From the NCBI RefSeq assembly GCF_001042695.1, contig NZ_AP012334.1, forward strand, positions 1,426,001 through 1,490,000: DNA of 64,000 nt. The letters run 5' to 3'. How positions within the stretch are numbered: position 1 is the stretch's first letter; each line of letters starts with the position of its first letter. Positions 42,889-52,948 of the stretch are shown here, one piece after another. This DNA comes from Scardovia inopinata JCM 12537 (GTDB lineage: Bacteria; Actinomycetota; Actinomycetes; Actinomycetales; Bifidobacteriaceae). The notes beneath the pieces are model-generated. The model did not search any database. It saw only the letters and a program-made list of their open reading frames with translations, and had not been told where the DNA came from. The translations under genes were made by a program, and so were the position numbers.

Positions 42889-44697
42889 TTATATGTCCCC
42901 ATCCCCGTGACCAGCGCGAATCATGGCGTACTGCGATTCGTATAAACGGTAGTAGGCCCCCTTCTGTCTGAGAAGATCAGTGTGGCTGCCATGTTCGATA
43001 ATCTGCCCATGATCCACATAAAAAATCTCATCAGAATTCTCAATAGTAGACAAGCGGTGAGCAATAATAAAGGATGTCCGCCCTTTCAACAGATGGGCCA
43101 GCCCAGCCTGGAGAGCTTCCTCGGTTCGAGTATCAATGTTGGACGTGGCTTCATCCAAAATCAGGATCCTGGGATCGGCCAGAAGAACCCGAGCAAAGGC
43201 AATCAACTGTCTCTGTCCGGCAGATAAGGTAGATCCCCTCTCCTCTACGACCGTGTCATATCCTTGAGGAAGTCCCATGATGAAGTCATGAGCGTGAACG
43301 GCTTTGGCAGCAGCCACAATCTCCTCGTCGCTGGCGTCCAGCTTTCCATAACGGATATTGTCTTTAATATTCCCAGAAAAGATGAAAGTATCCTGAAGCA
43401 TAACCCCCATTTGTCTCCGCAAAGACTGAAGGGTCACATTCCGCACGTCATGGCCGTCAATAGTGACTGATCCTTCCGCCACATCATAAAAGCGGGAAAG
43501 AAGATTGATAATGGTTGTCTTTCCTGCTCCAGTTGGTCCAACCAAGGCAACTGTTGTAGCGGGCTGAATATGGAAATCCACCAGATTGAGAATATTGCGC
43601 CCATCCGGTTCATATCGGAAAACAACATTATTGAAATCCACCCAACCTTCAATCGGGGGCAGCTGAATGGCTTCAGGCTTGTTAGCTATGGAAGGCTTGG
43701 TATCAAGGGTTTCGAAAATCCTCTCCAGGTAAGCTGAGCAGGTGACCAGCTGATTATAAAAATTACCAATGCTGATTACCGGATCCCAGAAGGTATTCGC
43801 ATAGCCAATGAAAGCAATCAGGACTCCGGTCGTCACATGAACGCCGCCCAGGCTCATAATGCCAATGTAATAGATAAGGGCAATCGTAGATGTGGAAATA
43901 ATCTGAATACCTGGCCAGAAGAGAAACTGAATATGAACGGCCTTCATGTAGGAAGTCCGCACGTTATTTTGTTGTTCCTGGAATGTATGGTATTTAGCCT
44001 TTTCCTGAGCAAAGGTTTGCGTGGTCTTAACTCCGGCAATAGATTCGTGGATATAAGCGTTAAGATTGCTCTGCTTGCTGGATAGCTCCTGATAGGCCTT
44101 TTTCTGCTTGACTTTCAAAACAATAACCCAGACTATCAAAAGCGGAAAGAGGACCAGGGCCCACAGAGTCAGACGCCAATCCACAAGAAACATAACAATC
44201 AAGGTAACCAGGAAGGTAAAAACATCAACAATAACCTCGATGAGTCCGTCAGACAGGGTGTCAGAGAGAGTATTGACATAATTGACCACCCTGGTCAGGA
44301 TTTTTCCATGGGGCCTGGAATCAAAATAATCGAAAGACAAGGTTTGAATATGAGTGAAGATATCCCGCCGTATATCCTTCAGCATCAGCTGCCCTACCCG
44401 GGTGATGGATACGGTCCGGTATCTGAGCCCAAACTCATAGACAATAATGAGCAGACTGAACAGAAGAACCAAACGCCACAAGAGAGTAAAATCCTTGTGA
44501 GGAATGGCGCTGTCGATAACAATTTTAGTCAGATAGGGCACAGCAACCAATATGCAGCTCATGCCCATGAGAACAAGTACAATCGCTAGGATCTGCTTGC
44601 GATAGGGCCTGAGATAGACCCCTACCCTGGCTAGGTCATGAAAGTTGATTTTCTCTTCAAGCTCTTCATCATCGCGATAGGTATTGCGTCCTGCCAT
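42889..44697 (-). CDS. ABC exporter half-transporter with canonical catalytic Glu
   Basis: The 602-residue protein is a six-helix ABC export domain (to about residue 330) fused to an ATPase with Walker A GPTGAGKTT, Q loop MLQDTFIFSGNI, signature LSAGQRQ (Ala instead of Gly) and Walker B ILILDEATSNID with the catalytic Glu. Its partner, encoded just upstream with a one-base overlap, has the reciprocal defects, so the two form an asymmetric heterodimer such as BmrCD or TM287/288, which export drugs or lipids. Substrate unknown. Confidence 0.93.
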   Translation of the reverse strand: MAGRNTYRDDEELEEKINFHDLARVGVYLRPYRKQILAIVLVLMGMSCILVAVPYLTKIVIDSAIPHKDFTLLWRLVLLFSLLIIVYEFGLRYRTVSITRVGQLMLKDIRRDIFTHIQTLSFDYFDSRPHGKILTRVVNYVNTLSDTLSDGLIEVIVDVFTFLVTLIVMFLVDWRLTLWALVLFPLLIVWVIVLKVKQKKAYQELSSKQSNLNAYIHESIAGVKTTQTFAQEKAKYHTFQEQQNNVRTSYMKAVHIQFLFWPGIQIISTSTIALIYYIGIMSLGGVHVTTGVLIAFIGYANTFWDPVISIGNFYNQLVTCSAYLERIFETLDTKPSIANKPEAIQLPPIEGWVDFNNVVFRYEPDGRNILNLVDFHIQPATTVALVGPTGAGKTTIINLLSRFYDVAEGSVTIDGHDVRNVTLQSLRRQMGVMLQDTFIFSGNIKDNIRYGKLDASDEEIVAAAKAVHAHDFIMGLPQGYDTVVEERGSTLSAGQRQLIAFARVLLADPRILILDEATSNIDTRTEEALQAGLAHLLKGRTSFIIAHRLSTIENSDEIFYVDHGQIIEHGSHTDLLRQKGAYYRLYESQYAMIRAGHGDGDI

Positions 44698-46544
44698 TAC
44701 TCACCTGCCTCTGCTCTAGATCCCACCTGATAGTCAAAGCCCTGAGATTGCCCTGACTGCAGGCCTAATTGCTTACGATAGATTTCCCAGTACCGTCCAT
44801 GCATGGACACCAGTTGATCGTGGGTTCCTCTCTCTACAATTTTCCCGCCTTCAAGAACCAGGATTAGATCAGAATCCTTGATGGAAGAAATTCGATGAGC
44901 AATAGTTACCATGGTTCTGTTCCCATCCAGCGAGCGCAGATGTTTCTGAATTTGCGCTTCGGTCTCCATGTCTACTGCTGATGTAGTGTCATCCATAATC
45001 AAGATAGCAGGATTATCGGCCAGAGACCGGGCCAGGCTCAGTCTCTGCTTCTGACCGCCAGACAGGCCAACCCCCCGTTCTCCAACTACGGTGTCATAAC
45101 CTTCTGGCATGGCGCTGATGAAGCTGTCAGCTCCAGCAATTTGGGCCATTTTGCGAATATACGCTTCGTCGGAAGTACCCGGAACAGACTCGTTTGCTCC
45201 CACGCCGGCTCCAAAGCCGATATTCTCGCTGATGGTGTCGGAAAAGAGGAAAGTATCCTGAGCAACTATGTTCACCTTGCTGCGCAGGGTTTTCAACGGC
45301 CATTCTTTGACATCTTTCCCGTCAATAAGAACCCTGCCCGAGGTGGGATCATAGAAGCGGGCAATCAGATTAACCAGGGTAGACTTGCCTGCTCCAGTCT
45401 CCCCCAAAATGCCCAGTTTGGAACCTGCTGGAACCGAGAAATTCAAATCTTTCAATACAAAGGTCTCTGGTTCATCTGGAAAGGCAAAGTTTACATGATC
45501 AAACTGAATAGCTCCCCTCATGGGCAGCTGGGCGGCTGCATTCCCGGCAGGATCCACAATCCTCGATTTGGCAGTCAACAGACGGCGGATTTTTACGCAG
45601 CTGGCATTGAAACGCTGCCAATCATTAATCAGCCAGCCTGATTGGCGGACAGGGCCTTCCACCATCCACAGGAAGCTGTTGAAGGTGACCAAATTCCCCA
45701 AAGTCATAAAACCTCGAATGACCAGGAAACCGCCTAGTCCCAAGGTAACGAGCTCCAAACCAAAACCCAGACCATCCAGCCAGGGCATGTATTTGCGGCT
45801 ATTGTAAGCCAGATCCATGTTACGCTGCATGTAATCGTTGTTGCGCTCATCAAAAACTGCTGTCTCATGCTCCTCGCGGACGAAGGCTTTGACAACCCGG
45901 TTGCCTTCAATATTTTCTTCCACCATAGAATTGAGGTCTGCCAGGGAATTACGGATGGCAAAAAAGAGTGGGTGAGCATGTGAGGCCAGGGCCCGGGCGA
46001 GCAGAAAGAGGGGCGGAGTTAAGACAGCCAAGGCCAAGGCCAGCCGCCAGTCCACGGCAAACATGATGCACAGGGCTCCCACAAACATAACAACGCAGTC
46101 CAGCACCTGATAACTGACCCAGCTCAGGCAGTGGCGAATGGCATCGGTGTCGGACGTCATTCGACTCATAATATCACCGTTGCGCGTGTGATTAAAATAG
46201 GTGAAATCCAGGCTATGCAGCTTCTCATACTGATCGCTGACCAGGCGGTAGATGGAATTCTGTCCAAACCGTTCCATCCACATTTGGTAGCCATACCGGG
46301 TTCCCACTCGAGCAATGGTCAAGATAACCATCAGCCAGCAGAGGGGGGCCAGGAGAGAATAGCGTTTTCCTGTGATGACCTGATCCACGATCACTCCGGC
46401 AAGCAGAGGCATAATCATGGCAATTGCATCGTTAGCAATAAAAAGCACAAGCGACCCCGCTACCCGCGGCCAATCGGGCCGGCAATATGGCAGAATCCAT
46501 TTCAGGTTGCTTGCCTCTTGATTCTTCGTCGGATCTACATACAT
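44697..46544 (-). CDS. ABC exporter half-transporter with degenerate catalytic site
   Basis: The 615-residue protein has the same fold: membrane domain to about residue 340, then Walker A GETGAGKST, VAQDTFLFSDTISENIGFG, a canonical signature LSGGQKQ, and Walker B AILIMDDTTSAVD in which Asp replaces the catalytic Glu. So one ATP site is non-hydrolysing, as in heterodimeric exporters. The stop and the next gene's start share one base (44697). The ATG is chosen from the frame and typical start MYVDPTKNQEASNLKWILPYC. Confidence 0.93.
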   Translation of the reverse strand: MYVDPTKNQEASNLKWILPYCRPDWPRVAGSLVLFIANDAIAMIMPLLAGVIVDQVITGKRYSLLAPLCWLMVILTIARVGTRYGYQMWMERFGQNSIYRLVSDQYEKLHSLDFTYFNHTRNGDIMSRMTSDTDAIRHCLSWVSYQVLDCVVMFVGALCIMFAVDWRLALALAVLTPPLFLLARALASHAHPLFFAIRNSLADLNSMVEENIEGNRVVKAFVREEHETAVFDERNNDYMQRNMDLAYNSRKYMPWLDGLGFGLELVTLGLGGFLVIRGFMTLGNLVTFNSFLWMVEGPVRQSGWLINDWQRFNASCVKIRRLLTAKSRIVDPAGNAAAQLPMRGAIQFDHVNFAFPDEPETFVLKDLNFSVPAGSKLGILGETGAGKSTLVNLIARFYDPTSGRVLIDGKDVKEWPLKTLRSKVNIVAQDTFLFSDTISENIGFGAGVGANESVPGTSDEAYIRKMAQIAGADSFISAMPEGYDTVVGERGVGLSGGQKQRLSLARSLADNPAILIMDDTTSAVDMETEAQIQKHLRSLDGNRTMVTIAHRISSIKDSDLILVLEGGKIVERGTHDQLVSMHGRYWEIYRKQLGLQSGQSQGFDYQVGSRAEAGE

Positions 46545-46668
46545 GATGACAGCTGTGACCTATCCCTGTGTCCTTCATAATCAGCACAATTGCTATATTT
46601 ATACACTATAATGTCTGATTATGTTTCATTTCTCGTCTACTACGGAATTTATGCTACACAAGGTCTCC

Positions 46669-46695
46669 CCCAAGAATACAGGCGGTATTCTTGGG
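46669..46695. terminator. Hairpin after the GH31 gene
   Basis: CCCAAGAATAC and GTATTCTTGGG pair perfectly around a 5-base loop, between the divergently placed ABC exporter start and the GH31 stop, 60 bases past the latter. The T run is poor on both strands. Confidence 0.55.
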
Positions 46696-46756
46696 CGTGT
46701 TTCACGCTTTGTTCATTATATGAGACAAATCAGGTGACGGTATCAGGAAGATCGCG

Positions 46757-49369
46757 TCAGGATCGCAGAAGCACCTCTTCCAGCGCAGCCAGCACAGTCT
46801 GAGGCAAAGACGAGTAGAGAATACTCGAAGGATCAGCTCTGCTTGAGGTCAAGGTTCGCAAAGCAGGAATAGCTCCTGCCCCATCCCGATCAATAGCATC
46901 CATAGCCTTGTCCTTTGTCAGGAATGGAATTTGAGCATCGTAGAGGATTGTGAAACAGTCAGATTGATAAGGATTGTCTGCAATTTTCTCTGCCGTCCGG
47001 GGCACAGCAAGAGTAATCTCCCCGTCTCTTGGCAACGGCGGCAGAACCAGACTCAGGCTAAGGTTATCGTCATCATAGGAAATACCAATCTGAGATGAAG
47101 ACAGATTTGCAGCAGCCTTGCCTGGCTGCTTGCAGGAGAGAGTTATATCCTTCCAGATTTCAGGATTAGAGGGAGCCACCCCCCTTACAATAAGGGTCCA
47201 CTGCCTCTGCTCAGGCAGGGAAGAGAGCTGGCCTTCGGGTCTGTGAATAGTGAAGACTGCCCGGCTGGAATCCGCCCGATCAGACCAGGTCATCACCGTT
47301 TTCGCCAAACCTTCCGCCTTGCCTTCAGAACCCAGAAGACCGGAATCCTCCATCATGGCAAATTCACCCGATCTACCGGGGAAAACCAGCAGTGACAGGG
47401 ACTGGGGATTACCCAAGGTGTTTAAGTTGGCATCGCTGCCATTGTTACTGGCAGATTCAGGAAGATTGGCCAAGGGGATAATGGCCCCGGCAGGAGCAAA
47501 AACAGGAATCTGCTCAAGACTCCTCCAGGCTTCAAAGCTCCTGCCCCATTCCGACCGAACCGAATACCGGCGGCCGGTGAAAGCATCAAACCAGTCTCCC
47601 TGGGGGAGCCAAAGGTTAGCCTTTGCCCGCCGTGACTCCGGATCAGTTGGGTTGACTACCGGAGACACCACCAGCTGACTGCCAAAGTAGTACTCATCCC
47701 GAACCGAATAAGAGTCTTCCTTGTCCGGATCTGCCCAATACATGGGTTCTACCAAAGGCAGACCCCCATAGGCTGATCTGTAATTCATAGTATAAAGGTA
47801 CGGTACCAGGCGATGGCGCAGCCGCAGGGCCTGAACCATAGCCTGCCGGGCTGGGGCATGAAAATTCCAGGGTTCTTTACCCATAAAGCGGGAAGCAGAA
47901 GAATGCAGGCGGTTGATAGGGCTGAAGGCTCCCAGCTGATACCAGCGGGCTTCCAGTTCCTCGTCCCTGGTTCCCAGCATATGGCCACCAATATCATGGC
48001 TCCACCAGCCGTAGCCAATATTGGAAGCAGTAGCTGTGAAATAAGGCTGAAATTGCAGTGATTTCCAGGAAATAACGGTATCGCCGGAAAATCCGACCGG
48101 ATACCGGTGAGAACCCGGTCCTGCATATCGGGAGAAAGTTAGAGGCCATTTTCCCTTCCGGGAAGAATCCAGGAAGTGCATATGATTAAGCATCCACAAG
48201 GGATCCAGCCCCCTCATCCTGGTCACCCCTCCCTGCTGCCAGTCAAGCCACCAAAAATCAATTCCATCGTGTTCCAAATCGTGATGAAGATCAAAATATG
48301 CTCCCATGAAACGGGGAGAAGTAGCATCAAACTCGACTGTTTTCCCGCTGGCAGGATCAATGCCAACTTTTTCTGCAGTCTGCCGGTAGCCATCTTCAAA
48401 GGCTCTGATTCCATCCCGGGGATGATCATTAACCGCAACCCGTAAAGACCTGCGGTGAAGCTCTTTCAGGAACTGTTTGTGATCGGGGAAAAGCTCACGA
48501 TTCCAGGTATAACCAGTCCAGCCGGATCCATACTTTTTATCAATATCGGTCAGATGCCAATCCATATCTATGACCGATACGCTCAGAGGAATTCCCTCCC
48601 GGGAAAACCGGTCCATCAGCTGCAGATATTCTTCCTGGCTGTACCGGTAGAAACGGCTCCACCAGTTGCCTAAAGCCCAGCGGGGAATGAGGGGAACGGG
48701 GCCGGTCAGACGGTAGAAATCCTGCACAGCCTGACGGAAGCGATGACCATACCCGAAGAAATAAAAATCCTGACTTTGACAGTCAGAACGGGGCTGAAGC
48801 CAGGTTCCAAAAGGATTGAAATCTGCAGGATTCCGGTCCAAAGGCTTCCGGTCCTTTTCCGCCTGAAGGCGATCCTGGTCAGACCGTACTAACTCCAGGG
48901 ATTGAGAATCATCAATAATCGCCCAACCATCAGCAGAAAGCAGGCCATTCTCCAGAGGAAGATCCCCATTGGCGTTATCCAGAGTCCTGGCTGTTCCCCC
49001 CAGGTTACCTCGCGCCGTGTCCCCGTACCGCCAGGTATTGAACTGAGTGTTCACTCCCTTGACGAAAACAGATAATCCCTGCCGGCTGTATTTTTTTCCA
49101 TCGAAACTAATTCTCAGCTTTTCTGTCTCAATGGTATGGATTCCGTCCTGAACGGTATGAGTAAAAGGAACCGGGTCAAAATTCCGGTTCAGGATTATCT
49201 GGGTAGGCTTATCCTCAAACTTTCCGGTCTGTGACCACTCAAATCTCACCAGGGAATCGGTCAGGAGACCAATACGCCACCCCGATCCCTCAATCACAGA
49301 CTGGGGATTCATAAGCGGTCTGGATGGCAAGCTGTCAAATGGCACATACTCGGTGCTGGTTTTACTCAT
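46757..49369 (-). CDS. Glycoside hydrolase family 31 (alpha-glucosidase/alpha-xylosidase type)
   Basis: GH31 enzymes release alpha-linked glucose or xylose from the non-reducing end. The 870-residue protein has an N-terminal beta domain, a barrel with VIDMDWHLTDIDKKYGSGWTGYTW, the nucleophile region DFWWLDWQQGGVTRM (Asp about residue 376), FSRYAGPGSHRYPVGFSGDT, and WWSHDIGGHMLG with the acid/base region. No signal peptide: cytosolic, acting on imported sugars. ATG 49369 has AAGGAG upstream. It closes the operon of binding protein and two permeases, so its substrate is probably what that transporter brings in. Confidence 0.94.
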   Translation of the reverse strand: MSKTSTEYVPFDSLPSRPLMNPQSVIEGSGWRIGLLTDSLVRFEWSQTGKFEDKPTQIILNRNFDPVPFTHTVQDGIHTIETEKLRISFDGKKYSRQGLSVFVKGVNTQFNTWRYGDTARGNLGGTARTLDNANGDLPLENGLLSADGWAIIDDSQSLELVRSDQDRLQAEKDRKPLDRNPADFNPFGTWLQPRSDCQSQDFYFFGYGHRFRQAVQDFYRLTGPVPLIPRWALGNWWSRFYRYSQEEYLQLMDRFSREGIPLSVSVIDMDWHLTDIDKKYGSGWTGYTWNRELFPDHKQFLKELHRRSLRVAVNDHPRDGIRAFEDGYRQTAEKVGIDPASGKTVEFDATSPRFMGAYFDLHHDLEHDGIDFWWLDWQQGGVTRMRGLDPLWMLNHMHFLDSSRKGKWPLTFSRYAGPGSHRYPVGFSGDTVISWKSLQFQPYFTATASNIGYGWWSHDIGGHMLGTRDEELEARWYQLGAFSPINRLHSSASRFMGKEPWNFHAPARQAMVQALRLRHRLVPYLYTMNYRSAYGGLPLVEPMYWADPDKEDSYSVRDEYYFGSQLVVSPVVNPTDPESRRAKANLWLPQGDWFDAFTGRRYSVRSEWGRSFEAWRSLEQIPVFAPAGAIIPLANLPESASNNGSDANLNTLGNPQSLSLLVFPGRSGEFAMMEDSGLLGSEGKAEGLAKTVMTWSDRADSSRAVFTIHRPEGQLSSLPEQRQWTLIVRGVAPSNPEIWKDITLSCKQPGKAAANLSSSQIGISYDDDNLSLSLVLPPLPRDGEITLAVPRTAEKIADNPYQSDCFTILYDAQIPFLTKDKAMDAIDRDGAGAIPALRTLTSSRADPSSILYSSLPQTVLAALEEVLLRS

Positions 49370-49466
49370 TGAGTACTCCTTACAATATATATCCCTCAAG
49401 GATATCCCTGCAATGGCAGAGCAATTCCCCGCAAATCTCTTTTCAGCAGTTTTCTCTCTGCTTTAT

Positions 49467-50282
49467 CTATCCCTTGCTGCTGCCGGAAGCAATCCCTGCA
49501 ATAAACTGCTTTTGGAAAAGCAGATAGACAATCAGAACAGGGATAATTGCCAGGGATGTTGCTGCAAAAAGACCGCCATAATCCGTTCCAAACTGACCGT
49601 TGAAGGACTTCAGTCCTACAGACAGCATTTGCCGGTCGTCATCGGAGATCATCAGGAAGGGCCAGAGGTAGTCTTCCCAGTTCCAGAGGAAGACGAAAAT
49701 TCCCAGGGCAGCTATACTGTTGCGGCAGAGAGGGAGCATAATCTGGTGAAAAATGCGGGTCTCGCTGGCCCCATCTACTCTGGCAGCTTCCACAATCTCA
49801 TCGGGAATTTCACCCATTCCCTGTCTCAGCTGGAAAATGCCAAAACCATTGACCAGAGCAGGAAGAATCAGGGCCCAATATGAGTTGTAGAGACCAAAGT
49901 TCTGCATCATTTCATACTGGGGAATAATAGTTACAGCCCAGGGGATCATTATCGTTGCCAGAGTGATGCCAAACAGAATATTCCTGCCCCTAAAACGCAT
50001 TTTTGCAAAAATATACCCTAAGAGAGCACTGGTATAGAGCGCAATGATTGTTTTCACCACACTGATAAAAATAGAGTTGGCAAAAAGGCGCATAAAGTTA
50101 AATTTCTGCTGAATGCCTACATAGTTTGCCACGGTGCTGGGTTTGGGGAAAAACCCTCCGTTTATGCTCACAATGTCACTGTTGGGGGCAAAGGAAGAAA
50201 TAAACATCCACACAAAGGGAATAATTGTGATCAGGGCAAGAATCCACAGAAAGATATTAAAAAGCAGCTTCTTGATTTTCAT
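49467..50282 (-). CDS. Sugar ABC transporter permease, MalG type
   Basis: The 271-residue membrane protein has about six helices and the EAA loop EIPDEIVEAARVDGASETRIFHQIMLPLCRN (about residues 157-187), with PFVWMFISSF at the N-terminus, as in MalG-type (carbohydrate uptake family 1) permeases. Its start overlaps the stop of the MalF-type gene by one base. An ATPase is not in the cluster; such systems often share a common MsmK/MsiK ATPase. Confidence 0.93.
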   Translation of the reverse strand: MKIKKLLFNIFLWILALITIIPFVWMFISSFAPNSDIVSINGGFFPKPSTVANYVGIQQKFNFMRLFANSIFISVVKTIIALYTSALLGYIFAKMRFRGRNILFGITLATIMIPWAVTIIPQYEMMQNFGLYNSYWALILPALVNGFGIFQLRQGMGEIPDEIVEAARVDGASETRIFHQIMLPLCRNSIAALGIFVFLWNWEDYLWPFLMISDDDRQMLSVGLKSFNGQFGTDYGGLFAATSLAIIPVLIVYLLFQKQFIAGIASGSSKG

Positions 50283-51163
50283 TATTCTTCACTTTCCGAG
50301 GTCAGACGGAACATAAGCAGAGTAAGTAGTCCGGTTATAAGGAAGAGGATGATGCTCATGGCCGAAGCCTCACCAAAGTTATATTTCACAAACGCTGTGT
50401 CATAAATCAGATAGCTGATGGTATAGGTAGAAGTTCCCGGCCCTCCTGAGGTCATCATCAGGATCTGCACATATGCCTGCATATAGGTAATGATGGATGT
50501 AATAAGAATGAAAATGGTGGTAGGCCTGATCATGGGCAGGGTGATCCGCCAGAATATCTGATTGCTGTTAGCTCCGTCAATTTCAGCAGCCTCATAAAGA
50601 TCGGAGGGAACATTCATCAAAGCTGCCAGGTAGAGGACGGTGGCGTAGCCAAAATCTTTCCAGATCGTCATGATGATAATGGCAGGCATAGCCCAGGTTG
50701 AGCTGTGAAGCCAGTTGATATCAAGGTGGGTGACTTTGTCTACCAGCCCAAATTGGGGATCGAACATCCAGACCCAGACCAGGGAAACAGCAACCAATGG
50801 AGTTACCGTGGGCATATAGAATAAGCCCCTCAGGACTGTCTTGTATTTTGCCAACTTGGAGTATAGGAGCAGGGCAATGGCAAGACCCAGAGCAATTCGA
50901 AAAACAACTGCAAAAGCAGAGAAATAGAAAGTATTCCAAATCGATTGCCAGAAAAGATGATCGGTCAGAATGGTCTTAAAATTCTTCAATCCGACCCAGG
51001 AATAAGCCCCAGTCAGAGGGTTCCATTGATGGAGGCTTCCGGCAAAAGCCTTGCCAATAGGGTAGACGGTAAAAATCGCAAGGTTAGCAACCAGGAAAAA
51101 CACTGCAATATTGCGCAGGTTAAGCCATGTGGAAAAAGAGGAAAATCGTTGTCGCGCTGTCAT
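50282..51163 (-). CDS. Sugar ABC transporter permease, MalF type
   Basis: The 293-residue protein has six helices and the EAA loop VPSDLYEAAEIDGANSNQIFWRITLPMIRPT (about residues 188-218). It forms the channel together with the MalG-type permease. It lies about 140 bases downstream of the binding-protein gene, with a strong hairpin in between that could lower its expression relative to that gene. Confidence 0.93.
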   Translation of the reverse strand: MTARQRFSSFSTWLNLRNIAVFFLVANLAIFTVYPIGKAFAGSLHQWNPLTGAYSWVGLKNFKTILTDHLFWQSIWNTFYFSAFAVVFRIALGLAIALLLYSKLAKYKTVLRGLFYMPTVTPLVAVSLVWVWMFDPQFGLVDKVTHLDINWLHSSTWAMPAIIIMTIWKDFGYATVLYLAALMNVPSDLYEAAEIDGANSNQIFWRITLPMIRPTTIFILITSIITYMQAYVQILMMTSGGPGTSTYTISYLIYDTAFVKYNFGEASAMSIILFLITGLLTLLMFRLTSESEE

Positions 51164-51246
51164 AATTCACATATCTTTCTTAAGACCAAATCTTTCATTT
51201 GCCTACACGGTCATGCCTTATAGATGAGAACAGATGAGGACAGATC

Positions 51247-51286
51247 CGGCGCAGATGCAGAAAGGAGAAACCTGTATGCTGCGCCG
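51247..51286. promoter_or_regulatory. Intercistronic hairpin between binding protein and permease genes
   Basis: CGGCGCAG (51247-51254) pairs with CTGCGCCG (51279-51286), and inner bases TGCAG/CTGTA extend the stem. No T run. Such stems protect the upstream message and attenuate the downstream genes; role inferred. Confidence 0.6.
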
Positions 51287-51304
51287 AATCAGGTGTTTGG
51301 TAGG

Positions 51305-52708
51305 TTACTCGGATTTAGCCTCGTCAAAATACTTGTACTGGCTTTCCAGCGAGGTAAACTTGCTGGACAAATTGTTCAAATCAGTCTGCATAGTCTGCTG
51401 ACCGCTGGCAACAGCCTCATTGATAGACTTCTTGTTGTAGAAGATGTTCTCGAACACCTTCTGGGAAGTGCTCTCCAGAGTCGAAGGAACAGGACCGGGC
51501 CAAATCAGACGATTAACAATAGGGTGTATAACCTTGTACGCCGGCATAGCCTGAATCTGCTTGTCTGAGTCCAGAGTCCTCTTAGCAGGAACAGAGCCAA
51601 AGTTCAGGGCAGTTGTTTTGCACAGATCATCGGAAGCCAGCAGATACTTCATGATATCCTGGGCAACAGCCTGCTGATCTGGACGGGCATTCTTATTGAT
51701 ACCAGGAGTAGATTCTCCGTTGTAGCGATCATAAGCCATGGGAGTCGTTCCCTTGGTTACCAGCGGAGGAGCAAACTGGCCCCACTTAATCTTGGGATAC
51801 TTTTGCTTGAGGTCAATGGCAAAATGACCCCACTGGTAGATCATAGCTGTCTGTCCATTACCGAAACTCTTCTGGGCATCAGTTCCAAAGTTGGCAGAAC
51901 CTGACTTATCTTCCTCATAGAAGGCCTTGATCATATTCAAAGTCTTCTTGGTAGCCGCATTGTTGTAATTGACCGTAGTTCCGTCCTTCTTGAAAAGGAG
52001 TACGCCCTGCTGATAGTTCATTCCCTGCCACATGGCATTGTATTCGCCGGTTCCATTGAAGTTAATTCCGGCCTGAACAATCTTTCCGCTGGCGTTGGTC
52101 TTGGTCAGCTTCTTGGCAACAACCCGCATATCATCCCATGTCTTGGGGATATCGGAATCAGTCAGACCTGCTTTCTTCCATAAATCCGTGTTGTAATACC
52201 AGATGCCGGTATTAATAATGGAATCTATGTAATAAATCTTCCCGTCTTTTACATGCTGCTTGACCCCAATATAATCCTTCTGGAGATCCTTGACAGGAAT
52301 GTCATAGGCAGCCATATAAGGACTAAGAACAGAATCATAGGAATTGTGAACTGCAAAGAGGGCAGGACCATTCTTGCCTCTCAGCTGAAGGGGAAGCTTG
52401 GTAAAGTAATCATCCCAGGTAGCATCGTGACGTTTTATAGTGACATTGGGATGGATTTTACTGTACTTTTTGAAGCTTGGCAGGGCTGTGTCTCCTGTAC
52501 CATTCCAGGTCCAGTAATCAATGGTGATGGGTTTGCCCCCGTTGACCAAATGATTAGGGTTGTACTTTACCGTGGTTCCAATAGTGGACAAACCTTTGTT
52601 GGCTTTAGTATCTGTGACGCCGGTCTCAGCCTGTCCAGAACCGCAGGCAGCCAGTCCAGCAATGCAAACGGTTGCAATTGCCGCTGACAGTAATTGCTTA
52701 ATTCTCAT
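51305..52708 (-). CDS. Extracellular sugar-binding lipoprotein of an ABC transporter
   Basis: The 467-residue protein has a lipoprotein signal (MRIKQLLSAAIATVCIAGLAAC, lipidated Cys 22) and a family 1 solute-binding fold: ITIDYWTWNGTGDTALPSFKKYSKIHPNVTIK, a central FNGTGEYNAMWQGMNYQQGVLLF, and FGNGQTAMIYQWGHFAIDL. It captures an oligosaccharide outside the membrane. ATG 52708 has AGGAGGT at good spacing; 13 upstream codons in frame are not coding-like. First gene of the sugar operon, controlled by the divergent LacI regulator. Confidence 0.94.
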   Translation of the reverse strand: MRIKQLLSAAIATVCIAGLAACGSGQAETGVTDTKANKGLSTIGTTVKYNPNHLVNGGKPITIDYWTWNGTGDTALPSFKKYSKIHPNVTIKRHDATWDDYFTKLPLQLRGKNGPALFAVHNSYDSVLSPYMAAYDIPVKDLQKDYIGVKQHVKDGKIYYIDSIINTGIWYYNTDLWKKAGLTDSDIPKTWDDMRVVAKKLTKTNASGKIVQAGINFNGTGEYNAMWQGMNYQQGVLLFKKDGTTVNYNNAATKKTLNMIKAFYEEDKSGSANFGTDAQKSFGNGQTAMIYQWGHFAIDLKQKYPKIKWGQFAPPLVTKGTTPMAYDRYNGESTPGINKNARPDQQAVAQDIMKYLLASDDLCKTTALNFGSVPAKRTLDSDKQIQAMPAYKVIHPIVNRLIWPGPVPSTLESTSQKVFENIFYNKKSINEAVASGQQTMQTDLNNLSSKFTSLESQYKYFDEAKSE

Positions 52709-52797
52709 ACCCACTACCTCCTCGTATGTCTTGGGTACTATTATCATAGCAAAATTCTCTCTTTATTTCATCTCTTTCGTACACTTTTCTCGATTCT

Positions 52798-52925
52798 TGC
52801 AAACGGTTTCATTGCAAACGTTTGCATTTGCCTCAGTAAAATTCTTGGTCAGCTTCGCTCTTCGGCGTGTCGCAATCTCAATTAGAAAAAAACACACATC
52901 ATATTCTGAACTGCAAACCTTTTCA
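52798..52925. promoter_or_regulatory. Three LacI-type operators between the sugar operon and its regulator
   Basis: Three 14-base sites share one pattern: TGCAAACGGTTTCA (52798-52811), the perfect palindrome TGCAAACGTTTGCA (52813-52826), and TGCAAACCTTTTCA (52912-52925). The first two lie 90-119 bases before the binding-protein start; the third is 23 bases before the lacI start, suggesting autoregulation. The pattern is that of LacI/GalR operators. Confidence 0.8.
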
Positions 52926-52948
52926 TTTCCTGTATTAGAATATAAAGG

